Part shown: one piece after another, positions 44,447 to 52,590 of the stretch | Numbering within the stretch: position 1 is the stretch's first letter | Layout: the number at the start of each line of letters is the position of its first letter | NCBI RefSeq assembly: GCF_023278185.1 | Contig: NZ_CP066356.1 | Span: 62,001 to 126,000, forward strand | Direction of reading: 5' to 3' | Length of the DNA: 64,000 nt | Origin: Bradyrhizobium elkanii USDA 76 | GTDB taxonomy: Bacteria; Pseudomonadota; Alphaproteobacteria; Rhizobiales; Xanthobacteraceae | Translations under genes and position numbers: made by a program | Notes under the pieces: model-generated | Databases searched by the model: none | Seen by the model: only the letters and a program-made list of their open reading frames with translations | Told to the model about the DNA's origin: nothing

Positions 44447-45577
44447 ATGAGCGAGAAGAAGCCCGTCATCGTCTATGGCGCTTCCGGCTATACCGGCCGG
44501 CTGGTCTGCGAATTTCTGCGCGAGTACAACATCCCCTTCATCGCCGCTGGCCGCAGCGCCGAGAAGCTCAACGCCGCGATGAAGTCGAACGTGGCCGGCA
44601 TCGAGACCGCCGACTACGAGGTCGTGTCGGTGCCGCACACCGTGGCCGCGCTGACCGAATTGTTCAAGGGCGCGTCGGTGGTGCTCAACACTGTGGGCCC
44701 CTTCGCCAAGTTCGGCGGCGAGGTGGTACAGGCCTGCCTGGCTGCCAGGTGCCACTATACGGACACGACCGGCGAGCAGGACTGGCTGATCACGCTCGAA
44801 CATGAGTTCGGCACGAGGTTCGCCAATGCCGGCCTGCTGCTGGCGCCGGGCATCGCGCAGATGTACACCACCGGCGAGATCGCTGCGCAGCTGTGCCTGG
44901 AAACGCCCGGCCTCGACACGCTCGACATCGCCGTGTTCTGGGGCGGCAGCCCGACCATCGCCTCGACGCAGACCATCCTGGTCAACGCCGCGATGGCCAA
45001 GGCGTACTACCTGGAGCAGAACAAGTACGTCGAGCATCAGCCCGATGCCGGCCTCTACAACCTCGCCATCCCCGGCCAGCACGAGCTGGCGCTGGCGCTG
45101 CCGTGGGGCGGCACCTCGCACCCGGTGTGGTTCAAGCAAGATCCGCGCGTGGCCAATGTGAAGGTGCTGGGCGGCGTGTTCAATCGTGCGCTGATGCTGG
45201 GCGTGCCGCAGATCGTCGCCGCCGCGCTGGAGGCGACCAAGGACATGAATCCCGACGATCGCTACGCCGCGTTGGCGCAGACCGCTGCCGGCGTGATGAA
45301 CACCATGCCGCCGCGCGAGAACCCGCGCGTCAACAAGTCGCTGGATTCGGTGTATGCCTCCGGCCCGCTGGGGCGCGCGCACTGCGTCATCTACGGCAAC
45401 AGCAACTACAAGCAGACCGGCATGCTGCAGGCCTATGCTGCCGCGCACCTGCTGCAGCAGCCGCCCAAGCGCGTAGGCTTCGCCTCCGGCTGTCAGGCGT
45501 TCGGCCATCGCGAACTGCTCGGGCAATTGCGCAGTTTTGGGCTGGTCGGCAAGCCGGTCCTGACCGTGCATGATTGA
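44447..45577 (+). CDS. saccharopine dehydrogenase-like (trans-acting enoyl reductase type) protein
   Basis: 376 residues. The N-terminal Rossmann loop is VIVYGASGYTGRLVCEFLREY, followed by SVVLNTVGPFAKFGGEVVQACLAARCHYTDTTGEQDW, which is the signature of the group that includes eukaryotic SCCPDH and the mycobacterial trans-acting enoyl reductase. These are NAD(P)-dependent oxidoreductases acting on acyl or lipid substrates rather than true lysine-pathway enzymes. GGAGG precedes the start. Its neighbours, an SDR and an acyl-CoA ligase, fit an acyl modification or degradation route. Confidence 0.82.
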   Translation: MSEKKPVIVYGASGYTGRLVCEFLREYNIPFIAAGRSAEKLNAAMKSNVAGIETADYEVVSVPHTVAALTELFKGASVVLNTVGPFAKFGGEVVQACLAARCHYTDTTGEQDWLITLEHEFGTRFANAGLLLAPGIAQMYTTGEIAAQLCLETPGLDTLDIAVFWGGSPTIASTQTILVNAAMAKAYYLEQNKYVEHQPDAGLYNLAIPGQHELALALPWGGTSHPVWFKQDPRVANVKVLGGVFNRALMLGVPQIVAAALEATKDMNPDDRYAALAQTAAGVMNTMPPRENPRVNKSLDSVYASGPLGRAHCVIYGNSNYKQTGMLQAYAAAHLLQQPPKRVGFASGCQAFGHRELLGQLRSFGLVGKPVLTVHD

Positions 45578-45604
45578 GCGACGCGGCTGCGACCGCGATC
45601 GTTC

Positions 45605-45735
45605 TTCACCTCTCCCCGTTGGGGAGAGGTCGATTTGCGCAGCAAATCGGGTGAGGGGCCGCGGCTCCGATGATGGGCCGTAACCCCTCACCCGGCGCTA
45701 CGCGCCGACCTCTCCCAAGGGAGAGGTGGACTTCC
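45605..45735. repeat. inverted dispersed repeat pair
   Basis: cacctctccccgttggggagaggtcg, a centre with gcgcagcaaatcgggtgagggg, then the inverted cccctcacccggcg and cgacctctcccaagggagaggtgg. About 130 bp between the saccharopine-like gene and the ligase; forms a strong hairpin and may weaken read-through to the ligase. Confidence 0.7.
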
Positions 45736-45782
45736 GTCGCGATTCGAGCCCAACCCAACCTCATGATGCTTGAGAGGCGACC

Positions 45783-47312
45783 ATGCGCTTCATCGATTAT
45801 CTCGACAAGGGTGCCTCGCTCGGCGCCGACGCGCCGTGTCTCACGATGGATGGGCGCGACCTCAGTTACGGCGAGGTGCAGCGGCTGAGCTATCGCATCG
45901 CGCGCGGCCTCGAGCGGTCGGGCATCGCTCCCGGCGAGAAGGTCGCGATCCTGTCCGGCAACGATCCGCTCGCTTTCGCCTGCGTGTTCGGCATCTCGCG
46001 CGCGGCCGCCGTGTGGTGCCCGATCAATCCGCGCAACGAGGCGGCCGAGAACAAGTTCATTCTCGACCAGTTCGATTGCAGCCTGCTGCTGTTCCATTCG
46101 AGCTTCGCGCCGATGGTCGACGCCGTCAGGCAGGATCTGCCCAAGCTGCGTACGCTGGTCTGTCTCGACGCCGAGCTGCCGTTCGCGCCGTCATTCGAGC
46201 GCTGGCTCGGCGGCCTTACTGATGAAGTCTATCAGCGTGAGGCGATCGACGATCTCGCGATGATCCCGGGCACCGGCGGCACCACCGGCAAGCCGAAGGG
46301 CGTGATGCTGTCGGGACGCAACATCGAAGCGATGACCGCGCTGACCCTGATGGGTTACCCGTTCAAGGGCCGTCCGATTTATCTCGCGCTGGCGCCGCTG
46401 ACGCATGCCGCCGGCGTGCTCTGTTTTCCGATCATGACGCTGGGCGGCCGCGTCGTGATCATGCACCACCCTGACATCGGCGAGTTCCTGGCGCTGATCG
46501 AGCGCTATCGCGTCACCCACACCTTCCTGCCGCCGACCGTGATCTACATGCTGCTCGATCATCCCGGGCTCGACGCGGCCGATCGCAGCTCGCTGCAATG
46601 CTTCTGGTACGGCGCGGCACCGATCTCGGCGACGCGGCTCGCGGAAGCCCTGAAGCGGATCGGGCCGATGGCGCAGCTGTTCGGCCAGACCGAGGCGCCG
46701 ATGATGATCTCGATGATGCCGCCCGCCGATCACTACAATCCGGACGGCACCATCGCGATGGAGCGACTTTCGTCGGCCGGGCGGATCGGCCCGCTGGTTC
46801 AGGCCGGCATCATGGATGGCGACGGCAAGCTGTTGCCGGCGGGATCGCGCGGCGAGATCGTGGTGCGCGGATCGCTGGTCATGGAAGGTTACTACAAGAA
46901 CCCCGAGGCCACGCGCGAGGCTTCGGCGCATGGCTGGCACCACACCGGCGATATCGGCTACATCGACGGCGACGGCTACCTGTACATCGTCGATCGCGCC
47001 AAGGACATGATCATCACCGGCGGTTTCAACGTGTACTCGATCGAGGTCGAGAACGCGTTGCGTGCCCACGAGGCGGTGCAGGATTGCGCCGTCATCGGAT
47101 TGCCCGACGACAAATGGGGCGAGCGGATCGTCGCCGTGGTGCAGCCGCGCGCCGGCCACACCGTCGAGGCGACCGCGCTCGCCGCCTTCGTCAAGCAGCA
47201 GATCGGCAGCGTCAAGACGCCGAAGCAGATCGAGGTCTGGGACGATCTTCCGCGTTCCAAGGTCGGCAAGGTCCTGAAGCCGGACATCCGCGCGCGGCTG
47301 GTGCCACGCTAA
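45783..47312 (+). CDS. AMP-forming acyl-CoA synthetase
   Basis: 509 residues of the ANL superfamily, which activates a carboxylic acid to acyl-AMP and then acyl-CoA. Motifs: the P-loop GTGGTTGKPKGVMLSG, the A5 GQTEAPMM, the hinge region YIVDRAKDMIITGGFNVYSIEVENAL and the A10 lysine in PRSKVGKVLKPDI. It belongs with long-chain or aromatic/cyclohexane carboxylate ligases; the pocket cannot be decoded by eye. The final codons and stop lie at the edge of a dispersed repeat. Third gene of the TetR-controlled group. Confidence 0.9.
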   Translation: MRFIDYLDKGASLGADAPCLTMDGRDLSYGEVQRLSYRIARGLERSGIAPGEKVAILSGNDPLAFACVFGISRAAAVWCPINPRNEAAENKFILDQFDCSLLLFHSSFAPMVDAVRQDLPKLRTLVCLDAELPFAPSFERWLGGLTDEVYQREAIDDLAMIPGTGGTTGKPKGVMLSGRNIEAMTALTLMGYPFKGRPIYLALAPLTHAAGVLCFPIMTLGGRVVIMHHPDIGEFLALIERYRVTHTFLPPTVIYMLLDHPGLDAADRSSLQCFWYGAAPISATRLAEALKRIGPMAQLFGQTEAPMMISMMPPADHYNPDGTIAMERLSSAGRIGPLVQAGIMDGDGKLLPAGSRGEIVVRGSLVMEGYYKNPEATREASAHGWHHTGDIGYIDGDGYLYIVDRAKDMIITGGFNVYSIEVENALRAHEAVQDCAVIGLPDDKWGERIVAVVQPRAGHTVEATALAAFVKQQIGSVKTPKQIEVWDDLPRSKVGKVLKPDIRARLVPR

Positions 47313-47413
47313 AGCGCGATGAGATTGGGTCGAATCGTCATCGCGCTTTAGCTTCTTGTTTGAGCATGATCTTTTCGGAAAACCGCTGCGCACTTTTCCG
47401 GATCATGCTTTAG
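47311..47413. repeat. dispersed repeat aaagcgcgatgag... copy 1
   Basis: aaagcgcgatgagat..atcgtcatcgcgcttt followed by gcatgatcttttcggaaaaccgctgcgcacttttccggatcatgc. Two hairpins. The same unit is at 52479-52576. It starts within the stop codon of the ligase gene. Confidence 0.85.
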
Positions 47414-47430
47414 CCCGTGCGATCCGGTGT

Positions 47431-47988
47431 CTACCTCTTGCCGTACTCGGTGAAGACGTAGTCGCGATTCTGTACCACCGTGTGGCAGGCGTAGCCGCAC
47501 TTCGCGTCGTTTTCCTGGGGCGGGTTGTCCGCCGTGGTGGCGGGCCTGAACACATCTGACGCCGCGTCATACTCGAACGCGCCGTATCCCCATCCGCCGC
47601 TGTCCGCGAATCTCTTGCTGTCCTTGACCATGAAGTCGACGTCGTGCTGCGCGCCCGGCACCGTCGGCTGACCGGGATACGCCTCCTGCTTCTTCGGGAT
47701 CCAATGGATCTTCGCCATCCTGGCGCCATCCGGGAACGGCTTGCCATTGCCGGGTATGCCTTCCCGGAATGCGCCGATCATCGCCGGATTGCCCAGGATC
47801 GCGGCGATGACGCCTTCGTTCTCGCTGATCGCGATCACGGGCCAGTCCTCGTATCCCCTGAACTCGGAGAACGCGAGACCATTGGGCACCTGCAGGCTGT
47901 ACTTGTCCTGCGCGGAAATCGCGACACCAGTCGCGAGGGCGGAAATCGACACCGAAGCAACGAGATTGATCAGCGAGCTCTTCTGCAT
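47431..47988 (-). CDS. cytochrome P460-family protein with CX3CH haem site
   Basis: 185 residues, signal peptide MQKSSLINLVASVSISALATGVAISA, then a P460/cytochrome c'-beta beta-sheet domain (YSLQVPNGLAFSEFRGYEDWPVIAISENEGVIAAILGNPAMIGAF..PDGARMAKIHWIPKK). The family binds a c-type haem and oxidises hydroxylamine or binds NO. The haem motif here is Cys164-GYA-Cys168-His169, three residues between the cysteines instead of two. Periplasmic, stand-alone gene converging with the ligase. The exact reaction is unknown; detoxification of reactive nitrogen species is a guess. Confidence 0.83.
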   Translation of the reverse strand: MQKSSLINLVASVSISALATGVAISAQDKYSLQVPNGLAFSEFRGYEDWPVIAISENEGVIAAILGNPAMIGAFREGIPGNGKPFPDGARMAKIHWIPKKQEAYPGQPTVPGAQHDVDFMVKDSKRFADSGGWGYGAFEYDAASDVFRPATTADNPPQENDAKCGYACHTVVQNRDYVFTEYGKR

Positions 47989-48275
47989 GGTCGCATCTCC
48001 TTATCGATTTGGCGGCGAATGAATCTTGCTGGAAATCCCCTTATCGCGACGTTGCTCTCTGCAAAGCTCAGGACTGCGCTGAACGCTGGTCGCGGGAACT
48101 GATAACAGCACGGAATTGCGACGAGCGAAATGGAGCCGCCGTCCAAAGCGACGCAAAGAACGGCTCAAATAGAGTCGGCCGCGACCGGAGGAATTGAGAA
48201 GTGTGAGCGCCTATTGACAAGCGGCCGGTCACGCCAGAAGACGAACACGCGCAATATCGAACCAAGGGATGGCTG

Positions 48276-48623
48276 ATGTCCCGCGATTTTCGCCTTGATC
48301 GCGTTCCCGTCGACGTTCTCGCTTACGAGCTCGCCGAAGAGAGGGCGAGTGCGCTTGGCCGCATGGGCCGCGCGCTGGAACAGGCGCTCGCCAGGCTGCG
48401 CGAGTTCGACGCCGCCCATCCGCGCGCTGAAGCACCGGCGTCCACACAACAGGCACGGCGCCTCCTGGTGCGGGAGGCCGGCCATGCGCTCTGGATGTTC
48501 GTGGTGCAGCGGGAGGCCTGCGGGCTGCGCAACAACCGCATGCTGATGCGCGATTACAACGTGCCCGGCGAGGTGCAGCTCAGCATGGGCCCGCTGCTCG
48601 CCACGTCGACCACATCGCCATAA
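48276..48623 (+). CDS. DUF6665-type small protein
   Basis: 115 residues, soluble and helical: MSRDFRLDRVPVDVLAYELAEERASALGRMGRALEQALARLREFD, a variable middle and ARRLLVREAGHALWMFVVQREACGLRNNRMLMRDYNVPGEVQLSMGP. I recognise this as the DUF6665 family of Rhizobiales, function unknown. AAGGG lies eight bases before the ATG. It ends on the same hairpin that terminates the DUF1150 gene from the other side. Confidence 0.75.
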   Translation: MSRDFRLDRVPVDVLAYELAEERASALGRMGRALEQALARLREFDAAHPRAEAPASTQQARRLLVREAGHALWMFVVQREACGLRNNRMLMRDYNVPGEVQLSMGPLLATSTTSP

Positions 48624-48663
48624 AAAACGCGCGGGCCGCCTCGGTGTCGAGGCATGCCCGCGC
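48622..48663 (-). terminator. intrinsic terminator between DUF6665 and DUF1150 genes
   Basis: 8-bp stem GCGCGGGC/GCCCGCGC with an inner GCCTCG/CGAGGC stem; on the minus strand it is followed by six T. It ends the hsp20-DUF1150 transcript and may also serve the opposing gene. Confidence 0.85.
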
Positions 48664-48695
48664 ATTGAATTCGCGGATGCTAATTCAACCCTGCG

Positions 48696-48965
48696 TCAAT
48701 GGACGCTGACGGCCTGCAGCTCGTTGCTCCACGCATTCGCGACCGCGGCTTCGCGGCTGTCGGTCAGCATGATCGGCGTGCCGTCGGCGGCGTGCAGTGC
48801 GAACAGTTTGAGGCCCGGCGCGATCTTCGGCGCCTGCGGAAAGAGATCTGGCACGTCCTCGGAGCGGACCTGCTTCACATAGGCGATATGACCTTCGCCC
48901 AGATGGGCCAGCGCTTCCGGCGTGACGCTCTCGGATTCGATGGTGGTGGTACTCAGTTCACTCAT
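48696..48965 (-). CDS. DUF1150 family protein
   Basis: 89 residues: a variable Ser/Thr-rich start, then LAHLGEGHIAYVKQVRSEDVPDLFPQAPKIAPGLKLFALHAADGTPIMLTDSREAAVANAWSNEL, the conserved DUF1150 core found in alphaproteobacteria next to small heat-shock proteins. It lies 50 bases downstream of hsp20 and shares its promoter and terminator, so it should be heat-induced. The molecular role is not known; the LFALHAADGTPIMLTDSREAAVANA pattern suggests a small regulatory or binding domain. Confidence 0.88.
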   Translation of the reverse strand: MSELSTTTIESESVTPEALAHLGEGHIAYVKQVRSEDVPDLFPQAPKIAPGLKLFALHAADGTPIMLTDSREAAVANAWSNELQAVSVH

Positions 48966-49015
48966 GGTCTCGACTCCTCAGTCAGATAAGCGGTCGAGTC
49001 CGCTCGTTGTTTCTA

Positions 49016-49441
49016 TTATTCGTGCTCATTGATAGCGATTGTCTTAATGACCCGTTCAGGTTCCGGCCTGGCCAGATCAATCGACAACAACCCGTTCTTC
49101 AGATCCGCGCCCAGCACCTGCATCCCCTCCGCCAGCACGAAGGTGCGCTGGAAGTGGCGCGCGGCGATGCCGCGATGGATGTATTGCCGAGCCTTGTCGT
49201 CCTGCTGGCGGCCGCGGATGACGAGCTGATTTTCCTCAATAGTTACATCGAGTTGATCGCGGGTGAAGCCCGCCACCGCCAGCGTGATACGCAGCCGTTC
49301 AGGCTGCCCGTTGGTACGGTCGCACCGCTCGATGTTGTACGGAGGATAGCCGTCGGCGCCCTTCACGACGCGGTCGAGCGCACGCTCGATCTCGTCGAAT
49401 CCCAGAAGGAACGGACTGGACAACGATGGAACACGAGACAT
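49016..49441 (-). CDS. small heat-shock protein, Hsp20 family
   Basis: 141 residues from ATG 49441. The alpha-crystallin domain runs from YPPYNIERCDRTNGQPERLRITLAVAGFTRDQLDVTIEENQLVIRGRQ to LAEGMQVLGADLKNGLLSIDLARPEPERVIKTIAI, a class A-type rhizobial Hsp20. It is an ATP-independent holdase that keeps unfolding proteins soluble. The ribosome site GAGAGGA is buried in a leader hairpin (ROSE element) and a sigma-32 promoter lies upstream, so control is both transcriptional and by RNA melting. DUF1150 follows in the operon. Confidence 0.94.
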   Translation of the reverse strand: MSRVPSLSSPFLLGFDEIERALDRVVKGADGYPPYNIERCDRTNGQPERLRITLAVAGFTRDQLDVTIEENQLVIRGRQQDDKARQYIHRGIAARHFQRTFVLAEGMQVLGADLKNGLLSIDLARPEPERVIKTIAINEHE

Positions 49442-49443
49442 TA

Positions 49444-49520
49444 CAAAGTCCTCTCGAAGCGACTTTGAGGGGCCCTTGCGGCGCCCCATGTAACCGGCGG
49501 GCCGTCTGGCCTCCGGTCAG
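49444..49520 (-). promoter_or_regulatory. ROSE-type RNA thermometer
   Basis: The 5' leader of hsp20 folds into three hairpins. The last (49444-49467) has outer arms CAAAGUC and GACUUUG, a bulged G, inner CUU/GAG pairs and a CGA loop, hiding the whole GAGAGGA ribosome site next to the start codon. It contains UCGCU, the U(U/C)GCU motif typical of ROSE. Upstream hairpins are GGGGC..GCCCC (49469-49487) and ACCGG..CCGGT. Confidence 0.85.
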
Positions 49521-49526
49521 TGAGGG

Positions 49527-49555
49527 ATATGGGGGCGATCTGGATAGCGTTCAAG
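49527..49555 (-). promoter_or_regulatory. sigma-32 (RpoH) heat-shock promoter
   Basis: On the minus strand CTTGAA (49550-49555) and CCCCATAT (49527-49534) are 15 bases apart, matching the RpoH consensus CTTGAA-N13 to 17-CCCCATnT. The transcript would start near 49519 and give a leader of about 78 bases. Confidence 0.8.
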
Positions 49556-49611
49556 CAGCCCCGAAACCAGCCTAAACGCCCGCAACATGGGGGTAAATTC
49601 TTCCCGATCGG

Positions 49612-50694
49612 TTACTCCCCGACGCGCTTGCGGCCGTCGGCGGTAAAAAGGTGCAGCTTGTCGCGGGGGGCGACGGCCCGGATCCGCTCGCCGATGGCGG
49701 GGCCCGAGACGCCGGGAACCCGGACGATCACCTCGCCGGGCGGCAGCTCGCCTGGATTGGCGGCAACGCCCTGCTCCTCGCGCTGGCGGCTGCCATAGAC
49801 GAAGGTCTCGGCGCCGACATGCTCGATCGCCTCGACCGTGAGGCCGAGCGCGACGCCGCCCGATGCGGTCTCACTCGAGATCACGAAATCCTCCGGCCGG
49901 ATCCCGACAATGCCGGCGCCGTCGGCGCCCGTGATCTGGGACTTCAGCTCGTCCGCGCGCAGCGGCATCAGGTTCATCGGCGGGGCGCCGATGAAGGAGG
50001 CGACGAAGGTGGTCGCCGGCTTCTGGTAGATGTCCAGCGGATTACCGACCTGCTCGACCTGGCCGCCGTTCATGACGACGAGGATATCGGCGAGCGTCAT
50101 CGCCTCGAGCTGGTCGTGGGTGACGTAGATCGACGTGGTGTTGAGCCGGCGCTGCAGCTTGCGGATCTCGACCCGCATTGCGATGCGCAGCTTGGCGTCG
50201 AGGTTCGACAGCGGTTCGTCGAACAGGAACACTTTCGGCTGGCGCACGATGGCGCGGCCCATCGCGACGCGTTGGCGCTGGCCGCCGGAAAGCTGGCGCG
50301 GCTTGCGCTCCAGCATCGGCGAGAGCTCGAGGACGCGCGCGGCTTCCTCGACGCGGGTCTTGATCTCGGCCTCGGCCATGCCGCGGTTGCGCAGGCCGTA
50401 GGCCATGTTGTTGTAGACGCTCATATGCGGATAGAGCGCGTAGTTCTGGAACACCATCGCGATGTCACGATCGGCGGGCTCGACCTGGTTGACGACGCGG
50501 CCGCCGATGTCGATCTCGCCGCCGGTGATGGTCTCGAGCCCCGCGACCATGCGCAGCAGCGTGGACTTGCCGCAGCCGGATGGGCCGACCAGCACGCAGA
50601 ATTGGCCGTCGCCGACGTCGACATCGACGCCCTTGATGGCCTCGAAGCCGCCGGGATAGGTCTTGCGGACGCTGCGCAGCGTGACGTTAGCCAT
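49612..50694 (-). CDS. ugpC: sn-glycerol-3-phosphate ABC transporter ATPase
   Basis: 360 residues of the MalK/UgpC type. Walker [14 protein letters not shown]-loop [22 protein letters not shown], signature [16 protein letters not shown], Walker [19 protein letters not shown]-loop [13 protein letters not shown], then the C-terminal regulatory OB/TOBE domain. It energises import through UgpA/UgpE. Last gene of ugpBAEC, three bases after ugpE. Downstream of it lies the hsp20 region with no ugpQ. Confidence 0.92.
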   Translation of the reverse strand: MANVTLRSVRKTYPGGFEAIKGVDVDVGDGQFCVLVGPSGCGKSTLLRMVAGLETITGGEIDIGGRVVNQVEPADRDIAMVFQNYALYPHMSVYNNMAYGLRNRGMAEAEIKTRVEEAARVLELSPMLERKPRQLSGGQRQRVAMGRAIVRQPKVFLFDEPLSNLDAKLRIAMRVEIRKLQRRLNTTSIYVTHDQLEAMTLADILVVMNGGQVEQVGNPLDIYQKPATTFVASFIGAPPMNLMPLRADELKSQITGADGAGIVGIRPEDFVISSETASGGVALGLTVEAIEHVGAETFVYGSRQREEQGVAANPGELPPGEVIVRVPGVSGPAIGERIRAVAPRDKLHLFTADGRKRVGE

Positions 50695-50697
50695 GGA

Positions 50698-51546
50698 TTA
50701 TTTTTCCGTCTCCACCAATCCGCGCACGAACAGTTTCTGCATCACGACGACGACGAACACCGGCGGCAGCATTGCGAGCAGCGCGGTCGCCATTACGATC
50801 GGCCATTCGGTCAGCGCGTCCGTCGTCGTGATCATCTTGCGGATGCCGACCTGGATGGTCTGCATGTCGTCGCGCGTCGTGATCAACAGCGGCCAGAGAT
50901 ACTGATTCCAGCCGAGGATGAAGAGGATCACGAACAGCGCCGCCATGTTGGTGCGCGACAGCGGCAGCAGCGTGTCCCAGAAGAAGCGGAACGGGCCTGC
51001 GCCGTCGATCCGCGAGGCCTCCAGCAACTCATCCGGCACGGTCATGAAGAACTGGCGGAACAGCAGCGTCGCGGTCGCTGACGCGATCAGCGGCAGCGAC
51101 AGGCCGGCATAGCTGTCGAGCAGATGCAGATCGGCGACGATCTTGTAGGTCGGATAGATGCGCACCTCGACCGGCAGCATCAAGGTGATGAAGATGATCC
51201 AGAAAATCGCCATCCGGAACGGAAACCGGAAATAGACGATCGCGTAGGCCGAGATGATCGAGATCGCGATTTTGCCGATCGCGATCAAGAGCGCCATGAT
51301 CAGCGAGTTCAGCATCATGTGGAGCACCGGCTCGCGGGTCGAGCCGCTCGTGCCGACAAACAGCGTCTGGTAGTAGGTCTCGAGGAAATGGCCGCCGGGC
51401 AGCAGCGACATCTGGCCGTTGGCGATCACGGCGTTGTCCTGGGTCGAGGCGACCAGCGCGAGATAGACCGGGAAGGCGACGATCGCGATCCCGATCCACA
51501 GGATGACGTGAGCCAGATAGCGCTGGAAGCCTTCCTCCTCGACCAT
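50698..51546 (-). CDS. ugpE: sn-glycerol-3-phosphate ABC permease UgpE
   Basis: 282 residues with six transmembrane helices and the EAA loop ELLEASRIDGAGPFRFFWDTLLPLSRTNMAALFV that docks on UgpC. Forms the membrane channel with UgpA. Its start overlaps the ugpA stop by one base (TGATG), so they are translationally coupled. Length and the long periplasmic loop after helix 1 (NAVIANGQMSLLPGGHFLETYYQTLF) match UgpE. Confidence 0.92.
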   Translation of the reverse strand: MVEEEGFQRYLAHVILWIGIAIVAFPVYLALVASTQDNAVIANGQMSLLPGGHFLETYYQTLFVGTSGSTREPVLHMMLNSLIMALLIAIGKIAISIISAYAIVYFRFPFRMAIFWIIFITLMLPVEVRIYPTYKIVADLHLLDSYAGLSLPLIASATATLLFRQFFMTVPDELLEASRIDGAGPFRFFWDTLLPLSRTNMAALFVILFILGWNQYLWPLLITTRDDMQTIQVGIRKMITTTDALTEWPIVMATALLAMLPPVFVVVVMQKLFVRGLVETEK

Positions 51547-52427
51547 CAGTAGGTCACCTTGCGCTCGACGAAGCGAAACTGGATCGCCGTCAGCATGACG
51601 ACGATGACCATCAGGATGACCGACTGCGCCGCCGACGAGCCGAGATTGCCGCCGAGCAGTCCGTCCGTATAGACCTTGTAGACCAGCGTCTCGGTTGCCT
51701 TGCCGGGACCGCCGCGGGTCATGGTGTCGATGATGCCGAAGGTGTCGAAGAAGGCGTAGACGATGTTGATGACCAAGAGGAAGAAGATGGTCGGCGACAG
51801 CAGCGGGAAGATCACGGTCCAGAACCGCCGCATCGGGCGGGCGCCGTCGATCGCGGCGGCCTCGATCACGCTCCTCGGGATGCTTTGCAGCCCGGCGAGG
51901 AAGAACAGGAAATTGTAGGAGATCTGCTTCCAGGCCGCGGCGAGGATGATCAGGGCCGCCGCCTGGTCGCCGTCGAGCAGCGGATTCCAGTCGACGCCCA
52001 TGCCGCGCAGATAGCGCGACAGCACGCCGAGCGAGGGGTGCAGCATGAACACCCAGAGCACGCCGACCACCGGCGGGGCCACCGCATAGGGCCAGATCAG
52101 CAGCGTGCGATACAGCGTCGAGCCGCGCAGCGGCCTGTCAGCCATGACCGCGAGCAGCAGCGCGAAGGACAGCGAGGAGACCGCGATCGCGAACGAGAAC
52201 ACGAAGGTTCGGACGATCGCCGCGAAATAGGCCGGCTCCTTGAACAGCTCGAGATAGTTCTCGAACCAGACGAAGCTGGTGGAGAGGCCGAAAGCGTCCT
52301 GCAGCAGGAAGGATTGGATCACCGCCTGCACGGCCGGCCAGTAGAAAAAGATCAGGACGATCGCGAGTTGCGGGGCAACCAGCGCGTAAGGCAACAGCTT
52401 TGACCGGAAAATCGCTTGCTTTTGCAT
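51546..52427 (-). CDS. ugpA: sn-glycerol-3-phosphate ABC permease UgpA
   Basis: 293 residues, six transmembrane helices. EAA loop [37 protein letters not shown]; the C-terminus [51 protein letters not shown] is typical of UgpA. Partner of UgpE. The 163-base space between it and ugpB is filled mostly by a dispersed repeat, which could lower expression of the membrane genes relative to the binding protein. Confidence 0.92.
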   Translation of the reverse strand: MQKQAIFRSKLLPYALVAPQLAIVLIFFYWPAVQAVIQSFLLQDAFGLSTSFVWFENYLELFKEPAYFAAIVRTFVFSFAIAVSSLSFALLLAVMADRPLRGSTLYRTLLIWPYAVAPPVVGVLWVFMLHPSLGVLSRYLRGMGVDWNPLLDGDQAAALIILAAAWKQISYNFLFFLAGLQSIPRSVIEAAAIDGARPMRRFWTVIFPLLSPTIFFLLVINIVYAFFDTFGIIDTMTRGGPGKATETLVYKVYTDGLLGGNLGSSAAQSVILMVIVVMLTAIQFRFVERKVTY

Positions 52428-52478
52428 GGGCTCGGAAGAAGGGCAGGCCGCGGATGCGGCCTGCCGGTTGATGGCCCT

Positions 52479-52576
52479 AAAGCGCGATGAGATGAGGTCG
52501 GATCGTCATCGCGCTTTAGCTTGTCGTCAGGGCATGATCTTTTCGGAAAACCGCTGCGCGCTTTTCCGGATCATGC
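52479..52576. repeat. dispersed repeat aaagcgcgatgag... copy 2
   Basis: Same unit as 47311-47413: aaagcgcgatgagatgagg..atcgtcatcgcgcttta then gcatgatcttttcggaaaacc to ggatcatgc. Lies inside the ugp operon between ugpB and ugpA. Confidence 0.85.
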
Positions 52577-52590
52577 CCGAAGGCATCATG

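Noticed and set aside
43577..45691. Minus-strand open frame of about 700 codons
   Set aside because: Opposite the SDR and saccharopine-like genes, both of which have clear motifs; the antisense product has none.
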